A stretch of DNA of 64,000 bases from Primula veris. Lineage: Eukaryota; Streptophyta; Magnoliopsida; Ericales; Primulaceae. Made by a program: the position numbers and the translations under genes. Below the pieces are notes generated by a model that made no database searches, was not told the origin of the DNA, and saw only the letters and a program-made list of their open reading frames with translations. Where the stretch lies: positions 6,114,843 through 6,178,842 of the forward strand of contig OY821748.1 in assembly GCA_963682055.1 (NCBI GenBank). Reading direction: 5' to 3'. This document shows, in pieces, positions 1 to 13,059 of the stretch. Position 1 is the first letter of the stretch. Each line of letters begins with the position of its first letter.

Positions 1-1722
1 GAAATCCACTGTAATTCATTGTGTTTCCATGCGAGTCTGTGACGTTTAATCTAAAAATAAGTAGTAGTACTAATGCATTTTCTAAATGGGACAAAAGGTA
101 CGTAACTTTACAAAATCAATTAATTTTATGCTTAATCTATTCTTTGACAAAACAAAAGCCAAAAGGTAAAATTAAGCAACAATGCAACACGACATAAATA
201 AAGTAGCATAGTCGATACTCGATCACTGACCTCTTAAATAGGTGGACAGTTTTCATACACAATATTACCAAGATTACAAAGTCGTCAAAGTCTAGATCTT
301 ACTAGCTAGATAGTAGGTACTTCAAGAGAAGTTGGAGCAGACATCCGCACCAGCTATATTAACAATTTTCTCAAACTAACACATTTTATATATTTTAAGA
401 AACCGTTTCCATTTACACAAAATTTCAGCTTACTTATTAATTTCCTTATAATAACCCTATATTATTATTTTTTATCTGCTTATGGAACCCATGATAGTTT
501 ATTACTATTATACTCTCTCCGTCCCTAAACAAATGTCCCCTCCAAAAATACGTGCAAACCATCAAAATTTTCATATAAAAATTACTAAATGAAAAAATTA
601 AAAATTTCATCATATAGTTCTAACCCTAAAATACGTGATTAATTTTTGAAATAACTTTTTCTACCGATCTAAATATTTACCCAAATATTTTTCAAATTTT
701 ATGTGGGTCCTATTTGTATTTGGTATTGACAAGTGAAGAATTTATTGTATTTAATTAGATTGAAAGAGAACATAATTTGTTTCTTGTATCAAGGGAACTA
801 TTCAAGTGAATGTAAAATTTGAGGAATGTTAAGCAATCTGATGTAACCATAACTTTCATCTTTAATCCTTATGGGAAAAAAGTGAAATAGGGCTACACAT
901 GTAGGCGCTTATTTGACTTTAGTTTTTTGGCACATTTGAATGGCAATTTTTCAGCAACATTCCCCTAATTAAATTGGGATACAACTGTTTTGGTCATTTT
1001 AAAAAGTCCATTAGCAATGCTGGTAAATGATCATTTCTACGGTGGGAATTTGGGAAAGATCGTTTCGGTGGGACCTGCGGTGATAACAATGTTGGAAAAC
1101 GAGGAAGTGCCTTATTTCGGATACATATATGAAAACTATGCGACTTGGTTATTAGGCATGCACTAATTTATTTTTTGGACTCTGGAAAAAAATTACTCAT
1201 CATTCAAGTAAATTGCAATTATCGATAATAAAGTAACCGTAATTATAGATTTTTGAAAATCAAATCATTAATAAATTTCAAACAGAATCCTACAGGACCA
1301 TACCATGGAATATTAGCTTGAAATTTGTTCGGTGTTCGAAGTTCAGCGTCACTTCAGACGTCTAATTTTGTCACATCATGTAAATTTTGGTAGGTATTTT
1401 TGCGATTTTTAAGCAAAAATGCAAGTTCATCCATCGTAAATCGTAATACTTTGATATTTATCCGGCAGTAACTTTTGAATAACTCGGTTTAAACTGCTCT
1501 GCCAGATACACTGCAGATAACAAAGAAATAAGTTGAGCATTCGACAATACCAAACAAGCCCTTATTTATATGCAAGACATGTAGTCTAAGAAGCTATTTC
1601 TCTTTACTAGGAACAGACTAAAGTTGAATCCTTGAAATAGCATTGGAAATCACCCATATATTTACAAAAAAGGTTAAGCCTACTAGAATACACATCCATA
1701 ATCCATTAACATCTCCGATTTT
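1..1722. other. 3' flank of AGO10, no gene seen
   Basis: AT-rich DNA downstream of the AGO10 stop codon on the minus strand. I see no convincing coding exon. A partial MITE-like stretch begins near 510. The AGO10 3' UTR and polyadenylation site must lie in the right part of this stretch but cannot be fixed by eye. Confidence 0.5.
509..660. repeat. Stowaway-like MITE end (half element)
   Basis: The sequence starts with CTCTCCGTCCCTAAACAAAT, close to the 'ctccctccgttcc' ends of Stowaway/mariner-type MITEs. It continues with an 'aaaatacgtgca' motif also present in the element at 36.34-36.58 kb. The matching right end is not visible, so this is probably a truncated copy. The right limit is approximate. 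Confidence 0.45.
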
Positions 1723-4700
1723 CTAACAATAAAACATGACTCTTTTGACGTTTTCCTTGAGAGCTGGCAATGGCCGAAAACCAACTGTCTCCCCCTTGGC
1801 TCGTGCGACCTTGTTGTTGCCAACGTGGCTAGTCCCACTACTGTTTTCCTGCATCTCCGGTTCCATATAGAACCTGGCTCGAAAAGCCGCCAAATGTGCA
1901 TAATAAGCCGGTGGAACTGCACGTACAAAAACAAAGTGTCGCTATGATAAATTTTCACAACAGGGAGCAAATTGTTACACAAGCTTTACTAAAAGCACAA
2001 AAAGATGATATAAAATGAATGGACTACTTAGTATACATGTTTTTGTATCCTAGCCTACAATTTTTTTTGCAACTACCCCAACCTTATGTTTTTTTTCCTG
2101 CTTTGTACACCAGGTTTATCAAATCGTCGAGAATTTTTTGTCTTACAGAATGTAAAATTGAAAATTTATTGGTGTATAAAACTGTAATTAGCAATTTAAC
2201 ATTATAATGTTAAATTGTTAATAAAAGAATCCAAATGAGGCCACTCAGTTTACAAAATAAATAGTGGCTGCAATATTTTCCTGATGTTCTTTTCTTCAGT
2301 ACACTAATGAGTATGTTGATTGCAAGGAATTCTGACTTACCGACGGATACAGAACGCGTACACCTTGCATATGTATAGCAAAGGTTGTTTGTCAGTGACT
2401 GGATCCCGTCTGCTGTAAAATTGTTCTCGTCCCACAAAACATGGTAATGAGCCGGCCTGCTTGTTCCCTGTCAAATTATATGCAAGTTTATATAGCATAA
2501 GAAAGGCGCATGTGTCAGCATGTAAAATTAGTGAACTGTGAACACCTTGAAAGGATAAATAGAATATCTAGTTTTATAGAAAATTTGGCCTACTGTCGCA
2601 CTTGTTTTCACTGTCTTTCAAGATTCAATTTTGAAAAGTTAGGCCAAAACTGTACCTTTACAATGTCATGTTTTCTTGAAATTTCAATGTTAACATAAAA
2701 GACTGAAGCGACAAATCGATCCAACCAAACAATTCTAGTTATGTAGTGTTTACGAAGCCTTACAATTGAAACAAACACAAATTTTTCAACAATAAGAAGT
2801 TTTCCAGGCATAAATATAATTTATAATCATCTAAATAATAAAAAAAATAAAAACGAAGCCAGTCATTAACCTGAATTCCAGCATGACTACAGAGGTAAAA
2901 ATCAAATTCTGATGGATGACAAATTTTCGTATCGACCACTGTGCCTGAGGAAAAAGAAAAACACAAATTCACCGATAACCTGATTATTAAGAAAAGAGAT
3001 GAAAAGCAGGCATTATCTTTTCGAGATGAAAGAACTTTACCAGGTAAGATGTTTCCACTCTTGTCAGTGCTGGTGCGGTCCCTATGATTGTTGGCAAATA
3101 ATCTGGTGTGATGTCGCTTTTGTACCACAATGAAAGTAACTGGTGGCTGGTAGTTTGGTTCTAAAGATGCACATGCCTAGAAATAGCCACACACACACCA
3201 AAAACCAGCAAGCCACATACAGATACATTTAGTTGTAATTATAATTTCATGTTCGAAATGGACAAAAAACGAAAACGGCGTTTTCACGCATACCTTCCGA
3301 ATAGCGTCCAACTCGTAAAGCAAGACTTGGTAAAATTGTCCTTCGCTCACACCGTCTCTGCTCAACAATTTTCAAAGAAAGATAACAAATTATAAGCAAC
3401 TACAAGAGTTGAATTTTGTATCTATTTATAAATTAGATACAGTTGCATGTTCAAGATTAATTCTGAGGTAGTATTGCATCATTTGCTAAAAATGTGTAAA
3501 ACCATATGATGACTTCTAAATAGGATACCCAGTAACATTTAGAGCTTGGACGAAATGAAGATGAAAAGTGTAATTAACTCATAATTTCGCTATTTGCACA
3601 AAAGCTCAGCGTATAAATGTCAATTATCAAAATCCAAAATATTTCTAGTCTCAGCTTCAAAATAAGTATTACAACGTTAACATAGAACCTTTTTTTACGA
3701 GATCTCAAAATTAGTTAGCTTTTCAATTATCCACAACTTTCGAAAAGTACATTGAGATTCAGAATAAACTGAGTGGGTGCTGTGTATGGATAAGCTGATC
3801 CCTTTTAGGACAATAATGCGAAGAGATCTTTGATGAAATTGGTTTTTGAAAGTAATATTTTGATGATGTGTGACAAAAAAGAACCACTACTTTTCTTTGT
3901 TGAATAAAGCTCAATAAAGTGAAAATGACAAAGAGTGCAATCATTTTCAAACACATCTTTGTTTTTCCTTGATAATTTTAGTCAAAAAAGTACAACAACA
4001 AAAAATTAAGCTTTCACCCCAGCACATTTGGTTGTGTCAAGATACCCCATAATCATCACTAAGGATAAAGATTGCATGGGACCCACACGTAACTTACCGA
4101 TAAAATATAATTCGAAGCGGTTTTTGCCCCGTTGCCTTCCGAAACGATATCAATAGATCCCTGTCCAAATATAGATCCGACATTCGAAACATCAAGCTCA
4201 TTCTTAAATGGATAACAAATGGATAAGAAAATAAGTTACACAAAAGAATGTTACCTAATCATTCCCCCGCTAACTGTTCCTCGAACAGGATCTTGCCAAG
4301 TTTTGTACAAGTCTTGTATGAGTTCTTGTCTATGAGCTTGAGCACATACCAAACCAGCATATTTAGTAACTTCTGGCCAATCTTGTGAAGCTACCACCTA
4401 GAAATCACGCAATATATTTATCCTTTGGAACCTTGAATAACTTACTGTTAATTAGAACTTATCAAATTGTGATTATTAAATATTATTTATCGTACCGCAG
4501 CTATTGAAGGGCTTGATTCTTCACCATTTTCTGGGTGGGTTACGTCTGCTCCAAATATTATTGTCGGAATGTCGCTTACTAAGGGTATTTTACAGCTTAT
4601 AGCATCCAAAAGGACAGTATTTCTACCACCCATCTGCATCAATAACATAATGTGGACTATGGTTTTTCATTTTTATATGGACAAATAGTAGCAAAGAAAT

Positions 4701-7700
4701 ACGAGAGAAAAAGAAAGTATCTCCATTTTAAAGCAACAACCACATAAGCTTAAATATGGAGTTGCACCTTTACGTTAATCTTTAAGGATACATTAGCCAG
4801 GTATTGCTTGCTAATCTTGAACACGTGCTTTGTCAAACAACATTGTGATATCAAGCCAAGATCTGTTTCGCAAATTCGCTTAATATCACCTAAAAATCAC
4901 AAGACCAGAACATGATGAAATTTTAGTATTTCATTATAAAATTAAAACATCAAATTGACTTTCTTATAAGGGTTAAAACCCACCATATAGGGAGCCGTTG
5001 TTGTCTGGCAAAATAGCCAATAGAAGTTCTAACTCTTTTCCTTTCAATTTATTAGCACTTGCATGATAAACATGCTTCAATGCTTTTTCTACATGTTCAG
5101 GCCTGGCCGTGTATATTGGAATCACCGCTTCTGGATTAAACTCCTAGAATGGGACAAAATGAAAATCAAGAAGAAGAAACAAAAGGAACAAGATATAAAA
5201 GCGTAAATGACAAAATAATTGATATTTACCATGCCAGACACTTGGCACATTAGAGCAAGCTCGTGACAAAATCCACGAGCAACACTCTCTTGCACATTCC
5301 TTGAGAAGTTAATGCATGCCCAGCGATTTACGTTCATTCCGTTAATCATTTTCTGAAAGTTAGGGCAAAAGGATATTTTCCAAAACAGTTGTGATATTGA
5401 CAAGGAAAAGTAAAGATGGAATTGGAAATTAACCATTTTGAGATATAACTTACCTTGTTCATCATATTCCACTGACCAACCTGAGGCAAACAGTCCCTTT
5501 CTTTCCCATTTTCGTGATATTTCAGCTACAAATGGACATGGTAAAAGATAATAAGTAAGACATCCATTTTAACAGTTTAATAAATAAATACTACTTTGTA
5601 GAATCAAAAAGAATCAGTGTACAGTTCAAAATATAACGATATATGATTTACCCATGGAGCAGGCAGAACTCTTGCTTCGACATGAGCCATTCTCTGACTA
5701 ATATTGATTCCAAACTCCTTCGCATAAGGATCTTGGTCATACTCATTGTGTTGAACTGTCTGTACAACAAAAGCATCATTTTATATCTTACTAAATGAAA
5801 ATTGAACTTCTCATGGATGACAAAGCTGAAAACAATTAAAATAAGTTCTATATATATAAAAATAAATATAGGGTTTACTTAGACAAAATGACCAGCTACC
5901 TGCAAGATGTCATTTTCTCGATCCCTAGGTCTTTGGCATGTAACTTTTAAGAGTGCTGTAATTTGCTTCTCGTTTAGCCTTTTAGTATAACGCTGCCCCT
6001 CAACAATCTTGCATGCCTACAACACATGTTAGCATCTTCAGCAACAACAACTCAAACGGAATTTTAACAAATATAATTGTGAAGAAATCTCCCATAAACA
6101 GTTATATATATAATTGGTCACTAAAGCTTTTATTACCTCCATTGGCAAATAGTTTGCCTTTTTCTGGTTTCCCACTTGTAAGCAAGGTAAATGTGTATGT
6201 TGAATCGTAAACCCATACATCTCTTGGAAGTATTCAACAACAGATTTCATCGTTGAAGCGTCATCAACAGGAAACCTAGACAATATTACCACAAAATTTT
6301 AAATTTAAACCTGACAGGCGAACTTAAAAAGCACATAAAAGCCTTCATGCCAATGAGCATGACTCTTACACTAGCTCTCGTGTGGGTTGAGTTGTTAATC
6401 CCGTAACTCTATACTTTCTCCGCACATTTTCCCTGTGTGTCACTTCAACTTTCACTCCTCTAAGAGCCTTCTTTATCTGTAAACACCAAAAAGAAATATA
6501 TTATTTTCATAAAATGATAAATAAATAAAGTAAAATCTCATAACTATCCTAAGAAGTAATATACCTTGACACGATCAGAGTCGGACAATTGCCTTGATAT
6601 CACATCTTTCCCTATAAGTTGCGCGATGAACTCTATAACAGGAAGAGGCTCGATAAATGCTGCCGATGCCATATCTATATATTCAAAAACATGTATTCAT
6701 TCATATTGGATTATTCAACCAACATGAATTAAAAACTATAATATACTATATATCCCTATATTTACCTAAATTAAGGGACAAGCCCATTTGGGTTGGTCTT
6801 ATACTTTGGTAAAAGCCACACCATGATTCTAGACCTTCTCCGAGCCGTTGTGTTTTTCGAATATCTGGTGAGAAGAAGGATCTTCCGACCGGACAGTACC
6901 TAAAACAATCAATACGTTAAACTTTAACATATCAACAAAAAAGAAAAGAAAAGAAATTTAAAAAAATGATTGTACCTTTGGGATGACATTTCTCTAAGTA
7001 CAATATCGAGGATTTGTATAGTATCTTGAGGAGAATCTGAGCGCTTGCCTGCTAGGAATTCGCCCAAATGATGCATGTTTGCACGTGCGACAAACTTGAT
7101 CGCGACTTTGTACTCCCTCTCCCGCCTGCCAAATTATTTTTTAAAAAAATAGTTACTTTTTGAAAAATAGTAGAATATCATCCTAAACTTGTCTTGTCGT
7201 TCTAAAGACAGTTAAAAACTGTGAGAGTCACTTAAGAGTTGGTCCTAGTACATCGGCAAGAAATTTTATAAAAAGGTATTCTCTTCAAATACCAGAACCT
7301 ATGGTCAAGTCTTTTTTTCTTTTTTCCTTTTGAAGGGGGGACAGTTATTTTATGAGGGCCAATTAACATAAACATACTCAACACCTATTATATTAAAAAA
7401 AACATATCCTTAAAAGTTAAATTATCAAAAACATACATTCAATTAATAATTAATAAATAATAAAAAAACTGATTCATCCCTCCCAATCTCTTTCCCCTCT
7501 CTCTCCTCCTTTCACTCACTCCTCCTCTCACCCTCTCTCAAATCTCTCTCTCCTCCTCTCTCCAATCTCTCTCCTCCTCATTCTCACTCTCTCCGATCTC
7601 TCATCATTCCTCTCTCTTTCCGATCTCTCTCCTCATTCCCACTCTATTTTTCCAATCTTTTTTTTCTCCTCGCTCTCTCTCCTCACTCTCTTTCATAGAG

Positions 7701-10700
7701 ATGTCGGAATGAGCGGCGAGGGTATAGATCGAGGTCGAAAACTCGAGGTTGATGTCGACGGAGATGTGGTCGTCGAAGTAGAGGCACATGACGGCGACGT
7801 GATAGTTCGAGATCGGAGGAGGGATAAAAGTTGAATTTGTTAATTAGTGTCTAATGTTGAAAAATAAGGGTAAGAATTACGTTAATTAACGGTATGAAGT
7901 TGAAAATTATGTATATGAATTATGTAAGTAAGGATATGAATTATGTAAACTGAGGTATGAACTTTGAAAATAAGGGTGAACTCTACGAGTCATTATATGA
8001 ACTTTTGAAATAAGGATATGAATTTTTGGAATAAGTGTATGAAAAATACAAATTAGGGTATAAACTTTTGGAATAAGGGTATGAAAAATACAAATTAGGG
8101 TATGAACTTTTGAAATAAGGGTATGAACTTTTGGAATAAGGGTATGAACTTTTGAAATAAGGGTATGAACTTTTGGAATAAAGGTATGAAATATACAAAT
8201 CAGGGTATGAACAGGTACGTTTTTGTTAATTAGAAATTTTTAGGTATGTTTTTGTTAATTTAGTTTCAAAAGTGGTATGTTTTGTTAATTTATCATTTTT
8301 TTTAATCAATAAATTGTTTTTACATCATAAGCCAAAATCTTATGGAGAGAAGAATACTCGCAAATAGTTGATTGTAACACATTAGACCACCAAAAAGCCA
8401 GGCACACATTAGTCTTAAGCACTTGATACAAGACTATAAACTTTAACTGCTTGTAGTTCTCAACTAGGTTTGAAATGAGGATCATAGAATATGCTACAAA
8501 ACTTACTAAAGCAACAAAAAATCACCCCTCTTAATTTTGTAGAAAAAAAGGAAGTTTTCATTAGAACGTCTTAGCATAAGAAGCTACAATCAAGCAAAAT
8601 CTACCGTTTGAAAATTATTTTATGTAGTTTAAAGGGGTAAAAGGTGGGGGAAAGTGAGAGTTCCACCATTGTAGAACCCGAGTAATACTCTAAGGATTAG
8701 CAACAAAATTAACAAAACCATAGAGGATCTTTGAGAGGCACAAACAACTAAAATAGTATCAAACTCCTTAGAACTTCAGTTTGTTACCCTCTAGTTAAAA
8801 ATACACTGCAAAGCATTATTCATTACTAGAATACTCGGAAAAGTTAAGAGTTCTGGAAACCTATTTTTTGCTTGTAAGCTGTACAAGATTTGGTTGTGCG
8901 TCTTAAATGTTGCGCTTCATTGTTTTTCAGACATCCAAAGATGTTTTCAGTTGAATGAACCCAAATTTTTCCTGTCTTAAATAAGTCTTTCTAAAGTCCA
9001 TAACAGAACAAATGAAAAAAATAGATAAATAATATTTTTCAAAAAAAAAAAAAGAGGGATAGATTCTTACTTGGGCCCACTGGTAGTGGCATAGTCATCA
9101 TCATCTAGCAGCTTGATAGTGAACTCTTTAGAGTGAAAGGGTAGCTGGCCAGCAGTGTATAGGCTCTTTCTACCATCATAAGCTGGCAATCTCTTCCCCA
9201 ACTCTGTATCTCTATACACTTTTATCAACTCTCCTATTATACCTCTGTTCACTGCTCTTGATGTTACCTCTGGTGTTATTGTCACCTTCCAAATAAAAAA
9301 AAAAAAAAAAATCAAGACAATGATGATGATATAAAGACAACAGTAAGAAAATTTTGAATCCTCCTTAATGCTGTAAATAAAGGACAAACAAAGCAAGACA
9401 GACTGAAGATTTTTGGTTTTATCCAAGTGTACCAAAACAGAAATGTCTACATTTGAGGACCTCTCAGAAATACAGGATAAAAGAAAATTAACATGTTACT
9501 ACTTCTAAACCTTGTTTGAGATATGCTAGAAAAGATCACCTCCAAAAAATAAAATACAGTATATGAAGAAGAAATGTGGTGCTTTAACTTTAATACCTAT
9601 ATTCAAAAAAAAACTTCAATACCTTGACAAACTAACCTAATTAAAATATGTATTAGGTTCACAAGAGTAGGGAAAAACTTTTCATCCAATCATCATACAA
9701 GTACGTACATTCATCCTTACTTTTGTTTGTTGTTTCTAATTCAAACCATGCACAAGATCCAAAATAATAAAATACTGGAGTAAATATTTTTGTAATATAG
9801 GACTCAAAAAACTTGCATGATACAAAAAAAAAAAACCAATCCCACTTCACAAGATTTTCCCATCAATTATATGATGATAAAGACAGCCATTCAGCAAAAA
9901 GAACATTTATAATCTCATAAATGCTATTAACATTAACATATGACATAGACATAGCATAAGTAAGGGTCCACAACTTCGCCACAAAAAATAAACTATGTAA
10001 AGATTGAACATTTTCATCCAAGGTAGTAGCAGTTAACAAAGCACATACATTTTTAAGGAAAAAATATGTTGCTAAAAATGAACTTTTAAGGCAAACCCAA
10101 ACACAAATTACGGTTGTATCACTTTATAGTAATAAATGTTTTTTTAGCATGTGGCCACACAAGTAAAAGCATGGTAAGGGAAGTTAATAGTAGCATCGAT
10201 TATAGTAATATACTACGGAGTAATATTATCTAGTAAATGCTATTATTAGCATGTGGCATACACTAAGTAGAAGCATTGTAAGGGTCCACCACAAAAGACA
10301 AACTGAATAAACTTAAATTTTTATCAGTGTACTTGGCAAATATTAAATTTTTTGCAATAAAAACAAAAAAAGTTGCTTACATCATAGTGGCTTAAGTCCT
10401 TGTTTGGCAACTCAGTAATGAAATGGTTGGCCTTGACAATGCACTTTGAACCAGCTTGACCAAACCCAGGCCTAGAAGCAAAATTCATACTTTTGCTTGA
10501 AGAAGGAACAACCAAGGCCCCGCTAGGCGAGAAATTTTCTTTAACCGTCTCAAAACTCGGCTTGTTTTGCGAATTTTCGACGTTTTTGTTCACTTCCATA
10601 CAAGGCCTTGAGCTCGGCCTCATGAAAACCTCACCTTGGTCGGATTTCCGTCCCCCTCTCCTTCTCCTCCTCCCTCGGTTCTTCTGGACAGGAGAGAGAT

Positions 10701-10830
10701 TCTCTGGCAGAATCTTTCCATTTTGAGGGCTTTTTAAGGGTTTTTGAGATTGGTTCATTTTAGGGCTTTCCAAAAGAGGTTTAATCACTATTTGTTGATC
10801 TGAGCCCTCCTTCATTTGCCTAATTGGCAT
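1723..10830 (-). CDS. AGO10: Argonaute 10 (PINHEAD/ZWILLE) with a 1-nt frameshift in exon 14
   Basis: Small-RNA-binding Argonaute of the AGO10 clade. In Arabidopsis AGO10 sequesters miR165/166 and so protects HD-ZIP III transcripts and the shoot meristem. Coding exons by GT-AG junctions: 10830-10381, 9285-9071, 7125-6976, 6899-6766, 6674-6565, 6476-6370, 6275-6137, 6016-5900, 5759-5652, 5525-5454, 5352-5230, 5143-4984, 4889-4768, 4634-4496, 4397-4255, 4160-4098, 3357-3294, 3176-3041, 2944-2871, 2467-2341, 1916-1723. Phases agree throughout except exon 14, which is 139 nt where 138 is expected: a run of four T at 4620-4623 adds one A to the sense strand. Read literally, translation stops at 4592-4590. 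Ignoring that base gives 981 aa, near the about 988 aa of AtAGO10. The start MPIRQMK and the end RVMFYC match AGO10. In the corrected numbering the slicer tetrad is D699 (GADVTHP), E740, D785 ([10 protein letters not shown]) and H925 ([11 protein letters not shown]), all after the shift. Confidence 0.93.
7480..7692. repeat. CT-rich low-complexity tract
   Basis: Long irregular (CT)n/(CTC)n tract inside AGO10 intron 2. Any open frame here is an artefact of composition. Confidence 0.85.
7985..8215. repeat. 21-bp minisatellite
   Basis: Tandem, slightly degenerate repeats of the 21-bp unit GGGTATGAACTTTTGGAATA(A), with some units changed to 'atgaaaaatacaaatta'. On the minus strand it gives a false open frame of repeated S-Y-P-Y-(F/S)-K peptides. 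Confidence 0.9.
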
Positions 10831-11123
10831 GATGGGATGAAAAAAGATAAATACTAGTACAAAAAAAGGCTAAAGATTACTGGATGGTTTATTTGGAAAT
10901 TTGTTTACCCAAACAGTAACTTGTTTGTTTATCTTCTTCTTCTTCAGTACACTCTTTTACCTAATGTGGAGTTGAAGTGCTGAAATTCAGAAACAAGGAA
11001 GGTGGGGTTAAATCAGCAAAATGAATAAAAACAAATTCATAATTACAAATTTGGAAAAGAGATGATAGTAATGATGACGCAACAAAGTGTCACACACACG
11101 CAAGGTAAAAATGGTACAGATTT

Positions 11124-11480
11124 AAAGCTCAGTCTTTGTTTCAGATTCACACATTACCATTTCTTTGTAAAATAAGAAACCCAAGAGAGGAAAATAATAG
11201 TGAAATTTTTTGAAAGGGAAAATATGGACTCTTTAACCAGTTACAAGAGTTGATATTTATTACACTAAATGATGCCCTACCTTCTCTAGTTTTTGTCCAA
11301 ATACTCAAGAAGGAAACTTGTAGAAGAAAAATAATAATAATTCTGAAAAATAAATTTGAATTATATATTCCCATCAGTAAATATAGCATACATTAAAAGA
11401 CAGTCTTTGTTCAGAAAACAGACATTGCCATTTCTTTGTAAAGTACAGAAAAACAAAAGGGGTAAAAAGTAAAATAATTG
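11124..11480. repeat. Diverged tandem duplication in AGO10 leader
   Basis: A segment with 'cagtctttgtt(t)cag' followed by 'cattaccatttctttgtaaa' near 11124-11200 recurs near 11400-11480 as 'cagtctttgttcag' and 'cattgccatttctttgtaaa', about 270 bp apart. A more diverged third trace may lie near 11614. Confidence 0.55.
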
Positions 11481-11998
11481 GAAAAAAATGGACCCAGTTA
11501 CCAAAGAATAAGATTTAAATTAATTTTAGTTACAATCTTTATAATACTTGTTCAAATATAAAACATTCACGAAGGAATGTTTTTTTATATAAAAAGATAA
11601 AAATGAAAAATTTTAAAGCCCGGTTTTTCTTTCCAAAAAAAATAAATCATAACAAATTTACCATTTGCTCACATTTAATATAAAAAATCAGCCAAAACAC
11701 ACTACAAAAATACTCCCAAGTAACAAAAACAAAAATCATCGAAACTATAATTTACCCAATAACAAGAGTTATGCATTATCTTTAAAAAAACAAGAGTTTG
11801 CATCTAGTAAGTTTTATTTTTTCATTAAAAGAAACAACAATAACAATATTTAAAAAAAAAAAAGGATCTGCTCAAAAACAATGAAATGAGGACAAAACCC
11901 AGGAATTACCCCAATACCCAAAACCCTCTTCGATGCTTCTGTTCCAATTTCAAAAACATTAAGACAAACCCAAGATACTCAAACAGAATCTATTTGAT

Positions 11999-11999
<1 letters not shown>

Positions 12000-12024
<25 letters not shown>
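12000..12024. repeat. (TA)n microsatellite
   Basis: Uninterrupted alternating TA run in the AGO10 leader region. Confidence 0.9.
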
Positions 12025-12029
<5 letters not shown>

Positions 12030-12324
12030 ATCAATTTTAAATAATTTATTATTGTAAAAAATCTAGAAGACAAAAACCATACTGCTTCCCCTTGTCCCCT
12101 ATCCACAACCAAAACTAGATAAAAAAAAATCCCAAAAAATAGATGGATAAATAGAACTAAATAAGACAGAGTCACAGAGCATAACATATATACATACATA
12201 TATACATACATATGTTACTGTGAAGCCCAGATATGTGACATCTCAAGCAGTGAATAAAAACGCCTAGAAAACATCAAAACTAAGTGAAAATACTAGTATA
12301 TCTCACTGAATAGTCTGAAATATA

Positions 12325-12672
12325 CCAATTTCACTTTTACATCCCCAGATTAAAATTTTAAATGACAAAATTTAAAGCCAATGAAATGAAAACCAAGAGT
12401 GTTAGGAACTATAGGATCTAAGTACCTTAACTAAAAGATGTAATATTTGTAGCAAAGATATGTTTTTTTATTTTTTTCAAGGAATATACTCAGATTCAAA
12501 TGTAGATATAAAGTGAGAGATTATACCAGTTTCACTTTTACAGCTTGATCAAAAATTAAAATGAAATTTTTTAAAGCAAATGAAATGAAAACCAACTAAT
12601 TAATTAAGCTTAGGAACCAAGTACCTTAATAAAAAGATGGAATATTTATAGCAAAGATGGTTTTATTTTACG
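12325..12672. repeat. Diverged tandem duplication near AGO10 promoter
   Basis: Two copies about 200 bp apart: 12325-12475 and 12526-12672. Both contain 'tttcacttttaca', 'aatgaaatgaaaaccaa', 'agtaccttaa' and 'aatattt(g/a)tagcaaagat'. They sit just downstream of the proposed transcription start. Confidence 0.65.
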
Positions 12673-13059
12673 GGATATACTTAGATTAAAATGTATAGTG
12701 AAATTTTGATTTATTTATTTAAAATGATATATAGTGAGAGAAAGAGAGAGAGTGAAAGGATGATGATGGTATTTGAATCTTATATATACACGCATGCAAT
12801 TGCTTTTAGTGTTTTCTTTTATCACGTGTAAAAGGGCCTGCTTATGTTTTTTTTCCCCTTTTTTCGTGTTTTTATTTATTTATTATTATTAGTATATACT
12901 ATTATTTAATATTTTCTTAGTCGGTTCTTGGGCTACGGTTGATCGTGCAGCCTCGGATAAATAAGTACACACAAGATATTTAAAACCAATATTAATGTTT
13001 GCTAGTAATGTACACAAGTACTATGCAAGTGTATTTATAACCCTACAAGATAATGTTTG

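Larger units (their letters stand above)
7361..8290. mobile_element. Non-autonomous TIR-like insertion in AGO10 intron 2
   Basis: AGO10 intron 2 (7126-9070) is enlarged by a block starting AATTAACATAAACATAC and ending with the near inverse GTATGTTTTGTTAATT. The motif 'aattaaca(a)aaacatac' recurs two or three times at each end in inverted order. Between the ends lie a CT-rich tract, a GC-richer segment (about 7700-7830) and a minisatellite. I found no convincing TSD, so the family is unassigned; a Mutator-like non-autonomous element is one possibility. Confidence 0.45.
10831..12792 (-). promoter_or_regulatory. AGO10 5' leader and core promoter
   Basis: On the minus strand a TATA-like TATATATAAG lies near 12781-12788. 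About 25-60 nt downstream is a pyrimidine-rich stretch (CTCTCTCTTTCTCTC, 12733-12755), typical of a plant Y-patch or leader start. That places the likely transcription start near 12.75 kb and implies a leader of about 1.9 kb, probably containing a 5' UTR intron whose borders I cannot fix. The region carries two diverged tandem duplications, listed separately. This is inferred from core-promoter rules; no transcript data were used. Confidence 0.4.

Noticed and set aside
7983..8198. Open frame of repeated S-Y-P-Y-K peptides on the minus strand
   Set aside because: It is the direct translation of the 21-bp minisatellite inside an AGO10 intron; no start context, partner exon or family similarity.
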